From Flavobacteriales bacterium (GTDB lineage Bacteria > Bacteroidota > Bacteroidia > Flavobacteriales_D > Sanyastnellaceae), in contig CANIBZ010000018.1 of the NCBI GenBank assembly GCA_947466425.1, positions 1 to 48,337 of the forward strand: DNA of 48,337 nt, given 5' to 3'. Positions 9,409 through 18,009 of the stretch are shown here, one piece after another. The notes under the pieces are model-generated. The model searched no databases. It saw nothing but the letters and a program-made list of their open reading frames with translations, and was not told the DNA's origin. A program made the translations under genes and the position numbers. Numbering within the stretch: the first letter of the stretch is position 1; every line of letters begins with the position of its first letter.

Positions 9409-10072
9409 GATTTTTGTTTTGCCATTCGGCTTCAATGTGCTTCCACCAATGAATGCTGTGTCGAGCCCATTCAAGTTTTAGCGCTAGTTTTTCTTGCTCA
9501 CTCAATTGCCAGTCAATAGAACTGCGGCGCAAGTTAGTGGTCAAGTGCTGCAACGCAATGCTTGTTGCGGCAGAGACATTGAGACTTTCTGTAAATCCTT
9601 GCATGGGTATGTGCACGAGTACATCTGCCTGTTCAACCATATATTCGCTAGCGCCGGAAAGTTCTGTTCCCATGACCAGCGCAGTCTTCTGAGAAAGATT
9701 TAATTCAGAAAGAGGAATGGAATTGCCGTGCAAATGTGTTACAGCCAAGCGATAGCCTTGGTTTTTTAAATCACGAACACATTCAACAGTGTTGTTTCGA
9801 GTTGAATTGTAACGGTGAAGTGTGAGCCATTTGCCAGCGCCTTTTGAAATGCGTTGTAAATGTTGAAATGGATTTGTGTTTTCAATTAAGTACCCGTCCT
9901 GAACTCCAAAGGATTCCATGCTTCGAAGAATAGCGCTTGTGTTGTGCGATTGATAGAGATCTTCAAGCACAATAGTTAAATATCTCGTGCGCAGATTAAC
10001 GACTTCGTCGAAACGTTGTTGCTTGAAAGGCGTGAGCGCTTCGCAGAAGAGGTCGTATAATTCGTGACTCAT
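9401..10072 (-). CDS. trmH: SpoU/TrmH-family RNA 2'-O-methyltransferase, probably tRNA Gm18 methyltransferase
   Basis: A 223-residue SPOUT methyltransferase. Motif 1 is LEDLYQSHNTSAILRSMESFGV, whose conserved Asn and Arg match the catalytic region of E. coli TrmH. Motif 2 is VMGTELSGASEYM, and motif 3 is IPMQGFTESLNVSAATSIAL, which builds the S-adenosylmethionine knot. A C-terminal extension with WWKHIEAEW resembles TrmH rather than the rRNA enzyme RlmB. The predicted role is 2'-O-methylation of G18 in tRNA; family membership is firm, the exact target is inferred. The start is the ATG at 10072; the open frame continues three codons to a TTG. It is followed by the MATE gene with an 8-base overlap. 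Confidence 0.88.
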   Translation of the reverse strand: MSHELYDLFCEALTPFKQQRFDEVVNLRTRYLTIVLEDLYQSHNTSAILRSMESFGVQDGYLIENTNPFQHLQRISKGAGKWLTLHRYNSTRNNTVECVRDLKNQGYRLAVTHLHGNSIPLSELNLSQKTALVMGTELSGASEYMVEQADVLVHIPMQGFTESLNVSAATSIALQHLTTNLRRSSIDWQLSEQEKLALKLEWARHSIHWWKHIEAEWQNKNHV

Positions 10073-10080
10073 GTCGTGCA

Positions 10081-10108
10081 AAAATAAAAAGGGCTGCCGA
10101 AGCAGCCC
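10081..10108 (-). terminator. Intrinsic terminator of the HU gene
   Basis: Read on the minus strand this is GGGCTGC, loop TTCG, GCAGCCC, then TTTTTATTTT: a perfect 7-bp GC-rich stem capped by a stable UUCG tetraloop and followed by a T-tract. It starts about 23 bases after the HU stop codon and ends just before the trmH start, so it separates the abundant HU transcript from the trmH operon. Confidence 0.9.
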
Positions 10109-10130
10109 TCATATTTTTCGAAACTGAAAA

Positions 10131-10403
10131 TTACTTCACTTTAGAAGATAACTCAGTACCAGCTTTGAACTTAACTACTTTCTTAGCTTTGATAGTGATC
10201 TCTTTTCCAGTTTGTGGGTTACGTCCTTTACGAGCCGCACGCTTTGAAGTAGAGAAAGAACCGAAACCAACTAGGGCAACACGGTCGTCTTTTTTCAATG
10301 CTTTTGTAGTCACTTCGATGAATGCATCTAATGCACGCTTCGAATCAGCTTTTGTAAGCTTAGAAGATGCTGCGATAGCATCAATCAATTCTGCTTTGTT
10401 CAT
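10131..10403 (-). CDS. HU-family nucleoid DNA-binding protein
   Basis: A 90-residue histone-like protein, the normal HU length. It begins MNKAELIDAIA and has the beta-arm region VGFGSFSTSKRAARKGRNPQTG, with the intercalating Pro of RNPQTG and the KFKAG close. HU dimers bend and compact DNA and assist replication and recombination. I chose the ATG at 10403; the open frame continues 27 codons upstream to 10484, but that stretch has no HU similarity and covers the promoter. The gene is monocistronic, with its own promoter and a strong terminator. HU and IHF subunits are hard to separate by eye; the short form without extensions favours HU. Confidence 0.95.
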   Translation of the reverse strand: MNKAELIDAIAASSKLTKADSKRALDAFIEVTTKALKKDDRVALVGFGSFSTSKRAARKGRNPQTGKEITIKAKKVVKFKAGTELSSKVK

Positions 10404-10444
10404 TTTGTTTTGGTTTTTATAAATTAAACATTTGTTTGTTATTC

Positions 10445-10476
10445 CAAATGTAAAAGAAGCTCTTTCTAATTCGCAA
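10445..10476 (-). promoter_or_regulatory. Predicted Bacteroidota-type promoter of the HU gene
   Basis: On the minus strand there is a TTG (10474-10476) and, 21 bases further on, TACATTTG (10452-10445), a full match to the Bacteroidota -7 consensus TAnnTTTG at near-standard spacing. The predicted transcription start lies about 35 bases before the ATG at 10403. Confidence 0.7.
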
Positions 10477-10582
10477 GTAAACATTGAGGATTTTTATCAT
10501 TTTGTTGAAAAAAGCCCGTTGTTGTTCATAACCACGAGGTTTTTATTCTGAAATGCCTTGATTTGCTAGCTTCTAGCGCGTG

Positions 10583-10606
10583 AAAAAGCCCACCAAAGTG
10601 GGCTTT
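10583..10606 (-). terminator. Intrinsic terminator downstream of the APC permease
   Basis: On the minus strand the sequence forms AAAGCCCAC, loop TTTG, GTGGGCTTT, running into further T residues. The 9-bp stem lies about 20 bases after the permease stop codon at 10627. It is the only clear hairpin in the 223 bases between the permease and HU genes apart from the HU promoter. Confidence 0.85.
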
Positions 10607-10626
10607 AAGTATTGAAATCGTTAGAA

Positions 10627-11943
10627 TTATTTTGATTTACTCTTTCCGTAAACGTAATAAACAACGGCGCCAACAGGAATAACCATAAGTCCGAAGTATG
10701 CAGCAGGATCATCGCTCAACGCATTTTTCACAATGAACCAGGCTACTACTGCAATGAACAATACAGGTAAAACAGGATAAAGTGGCGATTTAAAAATACC
10801 ATCTGTTTGTCCCATCTTTTTCATTCTGAAAACAAATATTCCAGAACAAGCCATGGCCAAGAAAAACCATTCAGTAATGGTAACGTATGTATAGAGCGCC
10901 TCGAATTTTCCCCAAACGAAGATGAGCACAATGGCCCAAGCCGATTGCAATAGAATGGCGTTTACAGGCACTCCGAATTTCGGATGTGATTTTCCGAACG
11001 CTTCAAAGAAAAGCCCTTCATTCGACATCTGTTGAACAATGCGTGGTGTCGCAAGCACATATAGCCCAGCACAACCAAATACAGAAAGCGCAATAAGAAT
11101 AGACACAGCGAATGATCCACCTGGAATAATTTTTTCCATAGCATCTGCTGCGAGTGTTTTACTGTTTTGAATTTCCTCAATACTCAATACATTCATATAG
11201 CCGATGCTCACCAATACGTATGAAAGGGTAACGACTAACGTTCCAAGGATAAGAGCAAGCGGTACATTGCGCTTTGGGTTCTCCGCCTCATTGGTTACGA
11301 AACTCGCGTAGTGCCATCCGGTGTATGACCAAAGCACACCAACAAATGCTTTCGCCCAACCGAATCCTTGAGCTTTTTCACTTGTGAAAACTTCGGAGAC
11401 AGAAATGCTGTTTTCGAAAATGCTGTTTGTTCCTAAGAAGAGTAGTAGAATAAGTAGACCGTAAATACCAATGATTTTCATAACAGTTGAAACATTGGCA
11501 AACCATTTCGAGCTGTCTAAGCTAAACATGTTGAATAAGGTGAGTATAACAATAGACGAGGCGGCTACTACAGGAATAAGCTGATCTGAAAATCCGACAA
11601 TCTTTTGAGAGTAATCGGCAAAGACAACAATGAGAGCTGCGATTGTGCCCGATGAAACCACCGTAAGTAAACACCAACCGTATAAAAATGCTGGGAGTGG
11701 TCCAAAGGCTTCCTTTAAATAAGTATAGATTCCGCCACCTTTTGGAAAGCGTCCGCCCATTTCAGCATATACCAATGCGCCAATCATGCATACCACACCG
11801 CCTGCAATCCAAAGCACGGTCATCCACATAGGATCAGGCACTGCCTGGGCAATGCTAGTAGGGGTTTTAAATATTCCTGAGCCAATGGTGCTTCCAATGG
11901 CAATCATGGTTAGGGCGAAGAGGGAAAGTCCTTTTTTAGTCAT
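10627..11943 (-). CDS. APC-family amino acid permease
   Basis: A 438-residue inner-membrane transporter with about 12 hydrophobic helices. The first helix carries AIGSTIGSGIF, the unwound substrate-binding motif of the APC superfamily. GGGIYTYLKEAFGPLPAFLYGW and SFVTNEAENPKRNVP are conserved in the LAT-like and cationic amino acid branches. It probably carries neutral amino acids by exchange or H+ symport; the substrate is not decidable. Its start faces the gene at 12028 across 84 bases holding divergent -7 boxes, and a hairpin terminator follows, so it is probably transcribed alone. Confidence 0.9.
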   Translation of the reverse strand: MTKKGLSLFALTMIAIGSTIGSGIFKTPTSIAQAVPDPMWMTVLWIAGGVVCMIGALVYAEMGGRFPKGGGIYTYLKEAFGPLPAFLYGWCLLTVVSSGTIAALIVVFADYSQKIVGFSDQLIPVVAASSIVILTLFNMFSLDSSKWFANVSTVMKIIGIYGLLILLLFLGTNSIFENSISVSEVFTSEKAQGFGWAKAFVGVLWSYTGWHYASFVTNEAENPKRNVPLALILGTLVVTLSYVLVSIGYMNVLSIEEIQNSKTLAADAMEKIIPGGSFAVSILIALSVFGCAGLYVLATPRIVQQMSNEGLFFEAFGKSHPKFGVPVNAILLQSAWAIVLIFVWGKFEALYTYVTITEWFFLAMACSGIFVFRMKKMGQTDGIFKSPLYPVLPVLFIAVVAWFIVKNALSDDPAAYFGLMVIPVGAVVYYVYGKSKSK

Positions 11944-11962
11944 AATTTGAGTTGAATGGTTT

Positions 11963-11970
11963 CAAATATA
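11963..11970 (-). promoter_or_regulatory. Predicted -7 box for the APC permease
   Basis: TATATTTG on the minus strand matches TAnnTTTG and lies 19 bases before the permease ATG. No good TTG -33 box is present at 19-21 bases, so this is a one-box prediction. Confidence 0.5.
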
Positions 11971-12014
11971 TTCCGCTTTTAAGCTGTGACGTTCGAAATA
12001 TAGAAAAGTGTTCG

Positions 12015-12022
12015 TAAATTTG
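12015..12022 (+). promoter_or_regulatory. Predicted -7 box directly in front of the DUF6913-like gene
   Basis: TAAATTTG matches TAnnTTTG and ends only 5 bases before the ATG at 12028. If active, the transcript would have almost no 5' leader. TTCG at 11992-11995 is a weak -33 candidate. Confidence 0.5.
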
Positions 12023-12027
12023 TAAGA

Positions 12028-12582
12028 ATGAAGTTCGTAGAAAAAATAAAATTATCTGCTGGTAGACGTGCTTTGGGAAAATTGCCGGACGCATCGCGTA
12101 TGCGTTCGGGTTCTAATTTTCATGATGCGCAATCAATTGGAATAATGTACGTAGATGCCGACGAACGCTACTTCAATAAAATAAAAGCATTTGCGAAATA
12201 TCTTAAAGATAAGTTTGGTGTTCGTCACGTGCGATGTGTTGGTTTTGTAAATGATTCAAGTAAGAATTTACCAATTTGGCAATCACAGAAACTAGAGTTT
12301 GAATATTTTACCAAAGACGATTTAAACTGGTATCTGCGTCCTGTGCAGAATGTTTCCAAGTTCACGAAGGAAGATTTTGATATTCTGATAGACTTATCTA
12401 ACGGTGATCATGTTCCGTTGAATTTCATATTCAAAGAGAGCAAAGCACGAATGAAAGTAGGGTTGCGTGATTCGCGCGCCGCTTTGCAATGCGATTTCAT
12501 GATTGATCTTGGGGACAACCCAACCATTGACAAGTATCTGCAAAACTTGGATGTGTATTTAAGCAATCCACAAATAAAATAA
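12028..12582 (+). CDS. Conserved Bacteroidota protein, DUF6913-like
   Basis: A 184-residue soluble protein with no signal peptide. The centre has an alternating strand-helix pattern: SIGIMYVDADERYF, then FDILIDLSNGDHVPLNFI and KARMKVGLRDS. The phrase 'D-L-S/Y-x-x-x-x-x-P-L-x-x-I-x-x-x-S-K-A-x-x-K-V-G' and the position directly before dapA fit a small family found next to dapA in many Flavobacteriia (DUF6913, from memory). No catalytic motif is evident. It ends 2 bases before dapA, so it is co-transcribed with it. Function unknown; a role near lysine or peptidoglycan synthesis is suggested only by position. Confidence 0.75.
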   Translation: MKFVEKIKLSAGRRALGKLPDASRMRSGSNFHDAQSIGIMYVDADERYFNKIKAFAKYLKDKFGVRHVRCVGFVNDSSKNLPIWQSQKLEFEYFTKDDLNWYLRPVQNVSKFTKEDFDILIDLSNGDHVPLNFIFKESKARMKVGLRDSRAALQCDFMIDLGDNPTIDKYLQNLDVYLSNPQIK

Positions 12583-12584
12583 AA

Positions 12585-13475
12585 ATGAGAGAGAAGTTGA
12601 GAGGATTAGGTGTGGCAATGGTTACGCCTTTTCGCAAAGATGGTTCAGTAGATATTACTGGACTTAAAAAATTAACGTCCCATTTAATTGAAGGTGGAGT
12701 TGATTATTTGGTTGTTCAAGGAACAACCGGCGAGTCGGTTACCCTCACTAAAGAAGAAAAGAAAGAAGTTCTAGATACTGTATTAGAGGCTAACAATGGG
12801 TCTAAGCCTATTGTTTTAGGTTTAGGTGGAAACAACACGTATGAGCTTGTTCAGCAATTAAGCAGAATGGATACAGAAGGTATAGATGCTATTCTTTCCG
12901 TGAATCCTTATTACAATAAGCCAACTCAGAATGGCTTGGTTGAGCATTACAAAGCCCTCAGTGAAGCAAGCAAAATTCCAATTGTGTTGTACAATGTGCC
13001 AGGAAGAACTGCGGTGAATATGATGCCTGATACCGTTGCGCGCATTGCCTTTGAATGCAAGAACATCATTGGTATTAAAGAAGCAAGTGGAAGCGTAGAG
13101 CAAATCATGAATGTCATTAACGTTACCCCGAAAGAGTTCATGGTTATCAGTGGTGATGACGCCTTGACCTTACCTCTTTTAGCTGCTGGATGTGATGGTG
13201 TAATTTCTGTAGTTGGAAATGCCTTTCCGAAGGAATTCTCTCAAATGATTCAAGCAGCTTTGAATAACAATTTCGAAGAGGCGAGAGCCATTCATTATAA
13301 GCTTTTAGATTTAATTCATTTGTTATTTGCCGAAGGAAATCCAGCGGGAATCAAAGAAGTGCTTGCTCACCTAGATATCTGCGAAAACTATCTTCGTCTG
13401 CCGCTTGTTCCGGTTTCTGAAAAATTGAGTGATAAGATTCGCAAGTATTTAGTGGAAGAAGAATTTTTAGGTTAA
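12585..13475 (+). CDS. dapA: 4-hydroxy-tetrahydrodipicolinate synthase
   Basis: A 296-residue TIM-barrel aldolase that condenses pyruvate with aspartate semialdehyde, the first committed step to diaminopimelate and lysine. Visible motifs are GTTGES at 46-51, NPYYNKPTQ at 107-115 (catalytic Tyr), YNVPGRT at 136-142, and GIKEASG with the Schiff-base lysine K165. Length is standard for DapA. It follows the DUF6913-like gene by 2 bases and converges with smpB, the two stop codons overlapping inside GTTAAC at 13471-13476. Close relatives such as NanA or KdgD are less likely because all the DapA active-site motifs are present. Confidence 0.96.
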   Translation: MREKLRGLGVAMVTPFRKDGSVDITGLKKLTSHLIEGGVDYLVVQGTTGESVTLTKEEKKEVLDTVLEANNGSKPIVLGLGGNNTYELVQQLSRMDTEGIDAILSVNPYYNKPTQNGLVEHYKALSEASKIPIVLYNVPGRTAVNMMPDTVARIAFECKNIIGIKEASGSVEQIMNVINVTPKEFMVISGDDALTLPLLAAGCDGVISVVGNAFPKEFSQMIQAALNNNFEEARAIHYKLLDLIHLLFAEGNPAGIKEVLAHLDICENYLRLPLVPVSEKLSDKIRKYLVEEEFLG

Positions 13476-13915
13476 CGCAATTTCGCTCTGTCGGCTTCGC
13501 GTTTGAGGTCTTTGTCTTTAACGTCGGCGCGTTTGTCACCAACGTTTTTACCTTTTGCTAAAGCGATATCTAATTTGGCCCAACCTTTTTCTGAAATGAA
13601 TAAGCGCATGGGAACAATGGTTACACCTGTGTCTTTGAGCTTACGCTTGAGACGATCGATTTCTGTTTGTTGAATAAGCAATGTTTTTACTCGTCGTTCT
13701 TCGTGTTGCGCATATCCAGCATTGCCGTAGTGAGCAATGTTCATGTTGAGAATAATCAGTGCATTTCCATTTAACTTGCAATAGGCCTCTGCTATGTTTG
13801 CTTTGCCCGCACGAATGCTCTTGATTTCACTTCCAGTTAAAACAATACCAGCAGTGAACTCTTCCAATATGAAATATTGAAAGAGCGCTTTTTTATTTTT
13901 TATCTCCACTGCCAT
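13472..13915 (-). CDS. smpB: SsrA (tmRNA)-binding protein
   Basis: A 147-residue protein needed for trans-translation: it delivers tmRNA to stalled ribosomes. It has NKKALFQYFILEEFTAGIVL, the conserved TGSEIKSIRAGKANI, and the basic C-terminal tail KGKNVGDKRADVKDKD, followed by a helix that would sit in the mRNA channel. Length and motifs are normal. It is transcribed alone and converges with dapA. The tmRNA gene itself is not in this window. Confidence 0.97.
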   Translation of the reverse strand: MAVEIKNKKALFQYFILEEFTAGIVLTGSEIKSIRAGKANIAEAYCKLNGNALIILNMNIAHYGNAGYAQHEERRVKTLLIQQTEIDRLKRKLKDTGVTIVPMRLFISEKGWAKLDIALAKGKNVGDKRADVKDKDLKREADRAKLR

Positions 13916-13991
13916 TTCGCAAAAATACTTCCTTTTAACCAGCCAAGCCTAAAAACTATTCTTACCTTCCACTCAAAATAAGCTTAATTCC

Positions 13992-16208
13992 ATGTTTAAA
14001 GCCACTCTTTTCCGCTGGGTTAAAAACATTCGATATAGTTTTCCATTTCAGCTATTGCTGCTTCACATTAAGAAAAACGCACTCTTACTATCCATTTGGT
14101 TAGTTCTTTTTGCAATTCTAACGGGTGCTCTTGCGCCGGGGTTTGGTGTGCAAAAGCAATTCCTTCTTCCTGAATATTTAGGAACTTTCGGAGCGTTGGC
14201 TTATTTCATTTCAGGAGTGGCTACAGGAGGATTTTTTTCGGCCTTTCATCTGTATAGCTACATTTTACACGGATATCGTTTTTCATTCATTCACACGCTG
14301 AAAAATCCATTTCGAATTTTTGTGATCAACAATTCGATTATCCCACTTTGCTTTATTCTTATATACATTGTTAAGTCTATTGATTTAGCTATGCGCGAAG
14401 AAATGGTTTCGTTTTCCACCGCTCTCGGATATTCGTTTGTGTGGGTCATTGGAATCGTGGTCTTTCAAGTGGTGGTTCTTGCCTATTTCTTATTGCGCGG
14501 AAGGAAGTTGAAAACGCACCTGAGTGATCTAGAAAATTCTGCGACAGAAGATATTCAACGCGCAAAAGAGGCACGTTTAGAGAAATGGCGTGTCGGCAGC
14601 TATTTAACAGACAGATTGAAATGGCAATTGGCTAGACCCTCTGAACATTACTCGAAAGAAATGTTAGATCGAATTTTGCATAAACACCAGTTGAGTGCTT
14701 GGCGATTCGAAGTATTTCTCATTATTTCATTTTTATTGTTGGGCGCAATTAGTCACTTGCCCTCCTTAGCCTTGCCCACAGCAGCTTCTTTGCTTCTTCT
14801 GTTTACTTTGTTGCTTGTGTTTCTTTCGGTTCTCCATCACAGGCTCAAGGGCTGGTATTTCGTTATACTCATATTGGGAATTTTGTTTTTAGAAATAGCC
14901 TATGAGAAATTAGATTGGTTTCAATTTGAAAGTAGGGCTTTTGGCTTAGACTATAACTCACGTCCAACGTACGACGAAAATACCTTTCGAATCGCTTCTC
15001 GTGATGAAGTCGAAAACTCGAGAATAGTTTGGCAAGCAACACTCGAAAATTGGAAGGCGAAAAACGTGACCTCAGGAGACAGCCTTCCTAAATTGGTAAT
15101 TTTAAATGTCAGTGGTGGTGGAAGTCGATCTGCCTATTGGGTTATGAAGAGTTTCATGCAGGCAGATAGTCTGTGTTATGGGAAATTATTTGATCACACC
15201 ATACTCATGACTGGCGCATCAGGAGGAATGTTGGGAGCTGCATTTTTGCATGAGCTAAAAGCAGATGAGCTCGATGGTAAGATAGATTGCTATCGGAAAG
15301 AAAAATATTGCGAACAAATAGCCACAGATTTTTTGAATCCAATTCTTGCGTCCTTTACGTTGAACGATTGGTTCATTCGATACAAACATGCTTATGAAAA
15401 TAATAACAGTTACTTTCAAGATAGAGGATTTACGTTTGAACGAGCCCTTGCAAATGCAACGGAAGGAAGACTAGATAAACGAATGAAATCACTAGAACCG
15501 AATGAACGTTCGGCTAAAGTGCCAACTCTTATTTTCTCTCCAACTATTGTCAATGATGGAAGACGCATGCTCATATCTTCCATGCCTTTGGCCTTTTTAA
15601 GAAGACCCAACAGTCTGGCTAATTTCACTCCGAATACCACCGAAAATATTGAGTTTTCCGAAATCTTCAAGAATAATAATTGGCAGAACACCAGCCTTCT
15701 TTCGGTTCTTCGCATGAATGCTACCTTTCCTTATATTCTTCCTTCGGTCTCTCTTCCGACTGTTCCAAGTATTCAGTGTATGGACGCTGGATTGCGAGAT
15801 AATTTCGGGACAAAGACAACCATTGAATTTATTCGATTCTTTGAAGAATGGATTTCAAAAAACACCAGTGGTGTGGTTATTCTTTCTATTCACGACCTGC
15901 CAAAAGGCGCTGATTTAGGAGATGGAAGTCCATCTCTGCTTCGTGAATGGACTTTGCCGGTTGGGAGTGTCTATGGTAATTTGACGCGGACGCAAGATTT
16001 CAACTTCGACGAACAGTTAGCGTTGCTTGCAGAGAAATATGCTGTTCCCATTGATTTGGTAACATTCGAACTTCAACAAGGAAAGCAATGGGAGGTTAGT
16101 TTAAGTTGGCACCTAACCACCAAAGAAAAATTCTACATAAAAGAAGCCTTGGATCTGCCTAAAATGAAGAGTCAGAGCCAACGGCTTCAGCAATTAATTA
16201 ATCGATAG
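13992..16208 (+). CDS. Membrane-anchored patatin-like phospholipase
   Basis: A 738-residue protein in two parts. Residues 1 to about 320 hold some seven or eight hydrophobic helices in two groups (about 30-180 and 240-310) with a charged segment between (LSDLENSATEDIQRAKEARL). Residues 365-738 form a patatin-like hydrolase: oxyanion loop SGGGSRS at 374-380, nucleophile motif GASGG with S410, and DAG with D598, completing the Ser-Asp dyad. It probably cleaves acyl esters of membrane lipids, with the catalytic domain held at the membrane. There is no signal peptide and the substrate is unknown. It overlaps convergent cutC by 11 bases. A second, unrelated-looking patatin gene lies 725 bases downstream. 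Confidence 0.85.
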   Translation: MFKATLFRWVKNIRYSFPFQLLLLHIKKNALLLSIWLVLFAILTGALAPGFGVQKQFLLPEYLGTFGALAYFISGVATGGFFSAFHLYSYILHGYRFSFIHTLKNPFRIFVINNSIIPLCFILIYIVKSIDLAMREEMVSFSTALGYSFVWVIGIVVFQVVVLAYFLLRGRKLKTHLSDLENSATEDIQRAKEARLEKWRVGSYLTDRLKWQLARPSEHYSKEMLDRILHKHQLSAWRFEVFLIISFLLLGAISHLPSLALPTAASLLLLFTLLLVFLSVLHHRLKGWYFVILILGILFLEIAYEKLDWFQFESRAFGLDYNSRPTYDENTFRIASRDEVENSRIVWQATLENWKAKNVTSGDSLPKLVILNVSGGGSRSAYWVMKSFMQADSLCYGKLFDHTILMTGASGGMLGAAFLHELKADELDGKIDCYRKEKYCEQIATDFLNPILASFTLNDWFIRYKHAYENNNSYFQDRGFTFERALANATEGRLDKRMKSLEPNERSAKVPTLIFSPTIVNDGRRMLISSMPLAFLRRPNSLANFTPNTTENIEFSEIFKNNNWQNTSLLSVLRMNATFPYILPSVSLPTVPSIQCMDAGLRDNFGTKTTIEFIRFFEEWISKNTSGVVILSIHDLPKGADLGDGSPSLLREWTLPVGSVYGNLTRTQDFNFDEQLALLAEKYAVPIDLVTFELQQGKQWEVSLSWHLTTKEKFYIKEALDLPKMKSQSQRLQQLINR

Positions 16209-16914
16209 ACTTCGATCGAAGGAATTCAGCAATAGTCTTTACCTCGGTGCCATTTGCTCTAAGATATTCTTTTGGCATTACACCTAATTCGCCAAGATGA
16301 ACAATCTCAGAAGCGCTAGTGTGATAGCTTGAAAAACATTCGTCATACACTTGCGCAATGTTCGAACTGCGAAGTCCTGAACCCGGCATAATCTCCATGG
16401 TGTTTGCCAGTGAAGCGTAGCGTTTTAAATTGTCAATTCCTTCAACACACGTCATTTTTTTTCCTGAAGAAAGCAATCGCTTACATCCAGCACTTTCCAA
16501 TTGCGCAATGACTTCATCGCCATTGGTGCAAACATCGAACGCGCGTTGAAATGCTACGTCTATGCCATTTGCAGCTTTTACAAATCGCTCCAATGCTCTA
16601 AAATCTATTGTTCCGTCGGCATTCAATGCACCAACTACAACGGCTTTAATTCCTTTGTCCTTTGATCGACGAATGTCGTTGCACATTATTTTAATTTCTT
16701 CTTCCGAATAAACAAATGATCCTTCACGCAATCGAATGAGTGCCGCTATATCACAAGAAGTTCGCTCAACGGCAAATTCAATTAAAGACAGTGCTGGAGT
16801 TAATCCACCAACTTGCAAAGCCGAACATACTTCAAGACGCTTTGCTCCGTTTTCGTTTGCGATTAAACAAGATTCTGGATTTGTGGCAATTATTTCTAAA
16901 AGAATTTTTGACAT
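16198..16914 (-). CDS. cutC: CutC-family protein
   Basis: A 238-residue TIM-barrel protein. It has the family signature ANENGAKRLEVCSALQVGGLTPALSL near the start, then ALIRLREGSFVYSEEE, GALNADGTIDFRAL, FQRAFDV and MPGSGLRSSNI. CutC was first linked to copper tolerance; its biochemical role remains uncertain, so the copper link should not be over-read. I chose the ATG at 16914 (MSKILLEI); the longer frame to 16950 would overlap the divergent gene start at 16933. The 18 bases between the two starts leave no room for a separate promoter, so control of this gene must lie inside the neighbour's coding region. Confidence 0.9.
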   Translation of the reverse strand: MSKILLEIIATNPESCLIANENGAKRLEVCSALQVGGLTPALSLIEFAVERTSCDIAALIRLREGSFVYSEEEIKIMCNDIRRSKDKGIKAVVVGALNADGTIDFRALERFVKAANGIDVAFQRAFDVCTNGDEVIAQLESAGCKRLLSSGKKMTCVEGIDNLKRYASLANTMEIMPGSGLRSSNIAQVYDECFSSYHTSASEIVHLGELGVMPKEYLRANGTEVKTIAEFLRSKSID

Positions 16915-16920
16915 TCTGTG

Positions 16921-16928
16921 TAATTTTG
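16921..16928 (+). promoter_or_regulatory. Predicted -7 box directly in front of the exported patatin gene
   Basis: TAATTTTG matches TAnnTTTG and ends 4 bases before the ATG at 16933, predicting a nearly leaderless transcript. No TTG lies at the usual distance upstream, so this is weak. Confidence 0.4.
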
Positions 16929-16932
16929 AATT

Positions 16933-18009
16933 ATGCATAAAAGTAAACATGTCTTTATTCTCTTCGTACTTTTTTTTAGTTCGAAGTTTTTAATTGCCCA
17001 AGCCGAATCACCAGAAGTCATGGCGAAGATGGAACGTCAAGAAAGACTCGCTCATTCACATTTCGAAAACCTGGTGTTTGAAGGCGGTGGGATTCGCGGT
17101 GTAGCTTATTGCGGTGCACTTATGGAAATGGATTCGCGCGGTTACTTGAAAGACATTCGTCGCGTTGCCGGAGCATCTTCAGGAGCGATCACGTCATGTC
17201 TGCTAGCGGTGGGTTATACTCCAACAGAAATTTCAGTGATTATTGGTGGAATGAATTTCGCTAAGTTGAACGACGGAGGCGGATTATTTATTGGTGGGCT
17301 TCATCGTCTTCGGAAGCGTATGGGATACTACCGTGGCGAGCGTTTTTTGAGATGGATGGAAGAATTGGTTGCTGCTAAAACAGGGAACAAGGACATCACA
17401 TTTATGGAGTTGAAGAAACTCGCCGACAAAGATTCAACCTATCGTGAATTGGTGGTTACGGCTACGTGCATGAATCATCAGAAGGCAGAGTATTTCGATT
17501 ATTATCGTTATCCGAATATGCGCATTGTAGACGGCGTTCGCGCAAGCATGGCGGTGCCGTTGTACTACGAACCTTTCGTTATGAACGACGAGGGAAAGCG
17601 CGTAGATGTTCGTCATTATGAAGACAAAGACCACATTTGCTTAGACGGTGGATTTCTTTCCAACTATCCGATCTGGGTATTTGATCAAGCACCTTATGTG
17701 CAAGATCCCATGATTACCCTCGGCTTCCGCATAGACAGTGAATACCAGATTACGAGGGATCGAACCAAGACTAAATCCGATCCGTATTATCCCATTCACA
17801 GCACGAAGGATTTAGTGGGAAGTGTGTATTACATCATGAAGGAAAACCTCAATCGATTCATGTTAACTGAACTCGACTGGGAGCGAACCATCAGCATCAG
17901 CGACGCCGGTATTGGTCCGAAGGTGAAGAAACTTTCTCAAGAGCAGAAGGAGTTGTTTCTGAATGAAGGAAAGAGAGGAGTGAGGCGTTACTTCGAAACT
18001 GGATACTGA
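16933..18009 (+). CDS. Exported patatin-like phospholipase
   Basis: A 358-residue protein with a signal peptide (hydrophobic VFILFVLFFSSKFLIAQA, cleavage about residue 24), followed by one patatin domain: FEGGGIRGVAYCGAL (oxyanion loop 51-56), GASSG with nucleophile S82, and LDGGFLSNYP with D238. It is predicted to hydrolyse lipid acyl esters in the periplasm or at the outer membrane. It shares only the short catalytic motifs with the larger patatin at 13992, and the order of surrounding sequence differs, so the two look like distinct subfamilies rather than a recent duplication. It is divergent from cutC with only 18 bases between. The TGA stop forms part of the first linker of hairpin array A. 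Confidence 0.9.
   Translation: MHKSKHVFILFVLFFSSKFLIAQAESPEVMAKMERQERLAHSHFENLVFEGGGIRGVAYCGALMEMDSRGYLKDIRRVAGASSGAITSCLLAVGYTPTEISVIIGGMNFAKLNDGGGLFIGGLHRLRKRMGYYRGERFLRWMEELVAAKTGNKDITFMELKKLADKDSTYRELVVTATCMNHQKAEYFDYYRYPNMRIVDGVRASMAVPLYYEPFVMNDEGKRVDVRHYEDKDHICLDGGFLSNYPIWVFDQAPYVQDPMITLGFRIDSEYQITRDRTKTKSDPYYPIHSTKDLVGSVYYIMKENLNRFMLTELDWERTISISDAGIGPKVKKLSQEQKELFLNEGKRGVRRYFETGY

Noticed and set aside
9409-9474. N-terminal extension of the MATE transporter
   Set aside because: It starts at TTG, lies inside trmH and precedes a good ATG at 9408 where MATE similarity begins.
10404-10484. 27-residue N-terminal extension of HU
   Set aside because: HU proteins begin at MNKAEL, and the extension covers a well-formed promoter.
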